Source of the DNA: Elusimicrobiota bacterium
GTDB lineage: Bacteria; Elusimicrobiota; Elusimicrobia; Elusimicrobiales; Elusimicrobiaceae
Assembly: GCA_023393825.1 (NCBI GenBank)
Contig: JAEXBW010000027.1
Location: forward strand, 1-6,658
Length of the DNA: 6,658 bases
Direction of reading: 5' to 3'
Part shown: piece by piece, positions 6,243-6,658 of the stretch
How positions within the stretch are numbered: position 1 is the first letter of the stretch
Layout of the letters: the number at the start of each line of letters is the position of its first letter
The notes under the pieces: generated by a model
Databases searched by the model: none
Seen by the model: the letters and a program-made list of their open reading frames with translations, nothing else
What the model was told of the DNA's origin: nothing
Translations under genes and position numbers: made by a program

Positions 6243-6658
6243 TTAGGATAAACCTAAGGAAGCGCAAATACCGGATGTAGAAGCACCGCCCGTGGATGTA
6301 CCATCGGAGCAGACTACTTTACCGGAGTAGTATTCTCTGGTGATTGTGTAGCCGGATGTACCGCCGCCGCTTCTGGTGGCTGTTACTTTACCATCGGTGG
6401 TGGCTGTGCCGCCTACGCTGATGTTAAAGTTTTTGGTGGACCAGGTGTTGCCTGTTACCACTGAACCAGCCTTGTCTGCGAACTGAATGTCAAGGCTGTC
6501 AACGGTTGTAGGATAAACGTTGGTGGAGCTGACGAGTCTGGCTCTTTCCATAGCGGCTGATAAAGAACCCATGATGGACAAAGCTTCTGTCGCTCTGGAT
6601 TTTTCAACAGCTTTAAAGTACTGAGGCAACGCAATGGCGGCCAAAATACCGATGATGA
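6243..6658 (-). CDS. Type IV pilin / pseudopilin (5' end beyond the right edge)
   Basis: The frame is open to the right edge and encodes 137 visible residues beginning IIGILAAIALPQY. This is the second half of the hydrophobic N-terminal helix of type IV pilins; the prepilin peptidase site and the usual FTLIELLVVV part would lie outside the window. The first ATG-like position inside the window (a TTG at 6644) is mid-helix and is not a true start. The helix continues as KAVEKSRATEALSIMGSLSAAMERARL, then a Gly/Ser/Thr-rich globular domain. Two C-terminal cysteines (in KVVCSDG and SGICASLGLS) are 18 residues apart and probably form the D-loop disulfide. The product would be assembled by a type IV pilus or type II secretion-like machine after prepilin cleavage. 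The gene is visibly richer in G+C (about half or more in sampled stretches) than its neighbours. It is separated from the downstream operon by a terminator, so it is a separate transcription unit. Confidence 0.92.
   Translation of the reverse strand, partial: IIGILAAIALPQYFKAVEKSRATEALSIMGSLSAAMERARLVSSTNVYPTTVDSLDIQFADKAGSVVTGNTWSTKNFNISVGGTATTDGKVTATRSGGGTSGYTITREYYSGKVVCSDGTSTGGASTSGICASLGLS

Noticed and set aside
6243..6644. A complete small protein beginning at 6644
   Set aside because: The apparent start is a TTG in the middle of the pilin N-terminal helix. The frame continues upstream (IIGI) to the window edge, so the gene is 5'-truncated by the window, not complete.

Overview
The window looks like a piece of a low-to-moderate G+C bacterial chromosome, most probably an Elusimicrobiota member (Elusimicrobium-like gut lineage). 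The main clue is the type IV pilin fragment at the right edge. Its text (IIGILAAIALPQY, then KAVEKSRATEAL, then a short C-terminal domain with two Cys ending in CASLGLS) resembles the pilin style I associate with that phylum. This assignment is an inference from pattern memory, not from a search.

Every gene I can support lies on the minus strand, so transcription runs right to left. At the right edge (6243-6658) is a 5'-truncated pilin gene, closed by a strong intrinsic terminator at 6190-6219. A 162-base gap separates it from a tightly packed run of six genes. In transcription order these are: a MarC/UPF0056 membrane protein (5475-6080); a secreted-thioredoxin/CcdA-type transmembrane fusion (4339-5463); a CLC-family anion channel or transporter (2833-4335); a DUF6056-like polytopic membrane protein (1501-2820); a GtrB/DPM1-type membrane-anchored glycosyltransferase of family GT2 (482-1438); and a second DUF6056-like protein (1-501), which runs off the left edge. 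Gaps are 11, 3, 12 and 62 bases, and the last junction is a 20-base overlap, so one operon is likely.

All six operon products are membrane proteins. The last three form the clearest functional unit. The GT2 enzyme probably loads a sugar onto undecaprenyl phosphate on the cytoplasmic face. The two flanking paralogues (about 54% identical over the shared N-terminal part, hand-aligned without gaps) are candidates for GT-C-like enzymes that use such lipid-linked sugars outside the membrane. The upstream half (MarC, thiol reductase, CLC) has no obvious pathway link to that module, and its co-transcription is an observation rather than an explanation.

I see no RNA genes, CRISPR arrays, insertion sequences or phage genes. 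No gene-free stretch reaches 300 bases. The most interesting signal is the duplicated DUF6056-like gene pair bracketing a single glycosyltransferase.
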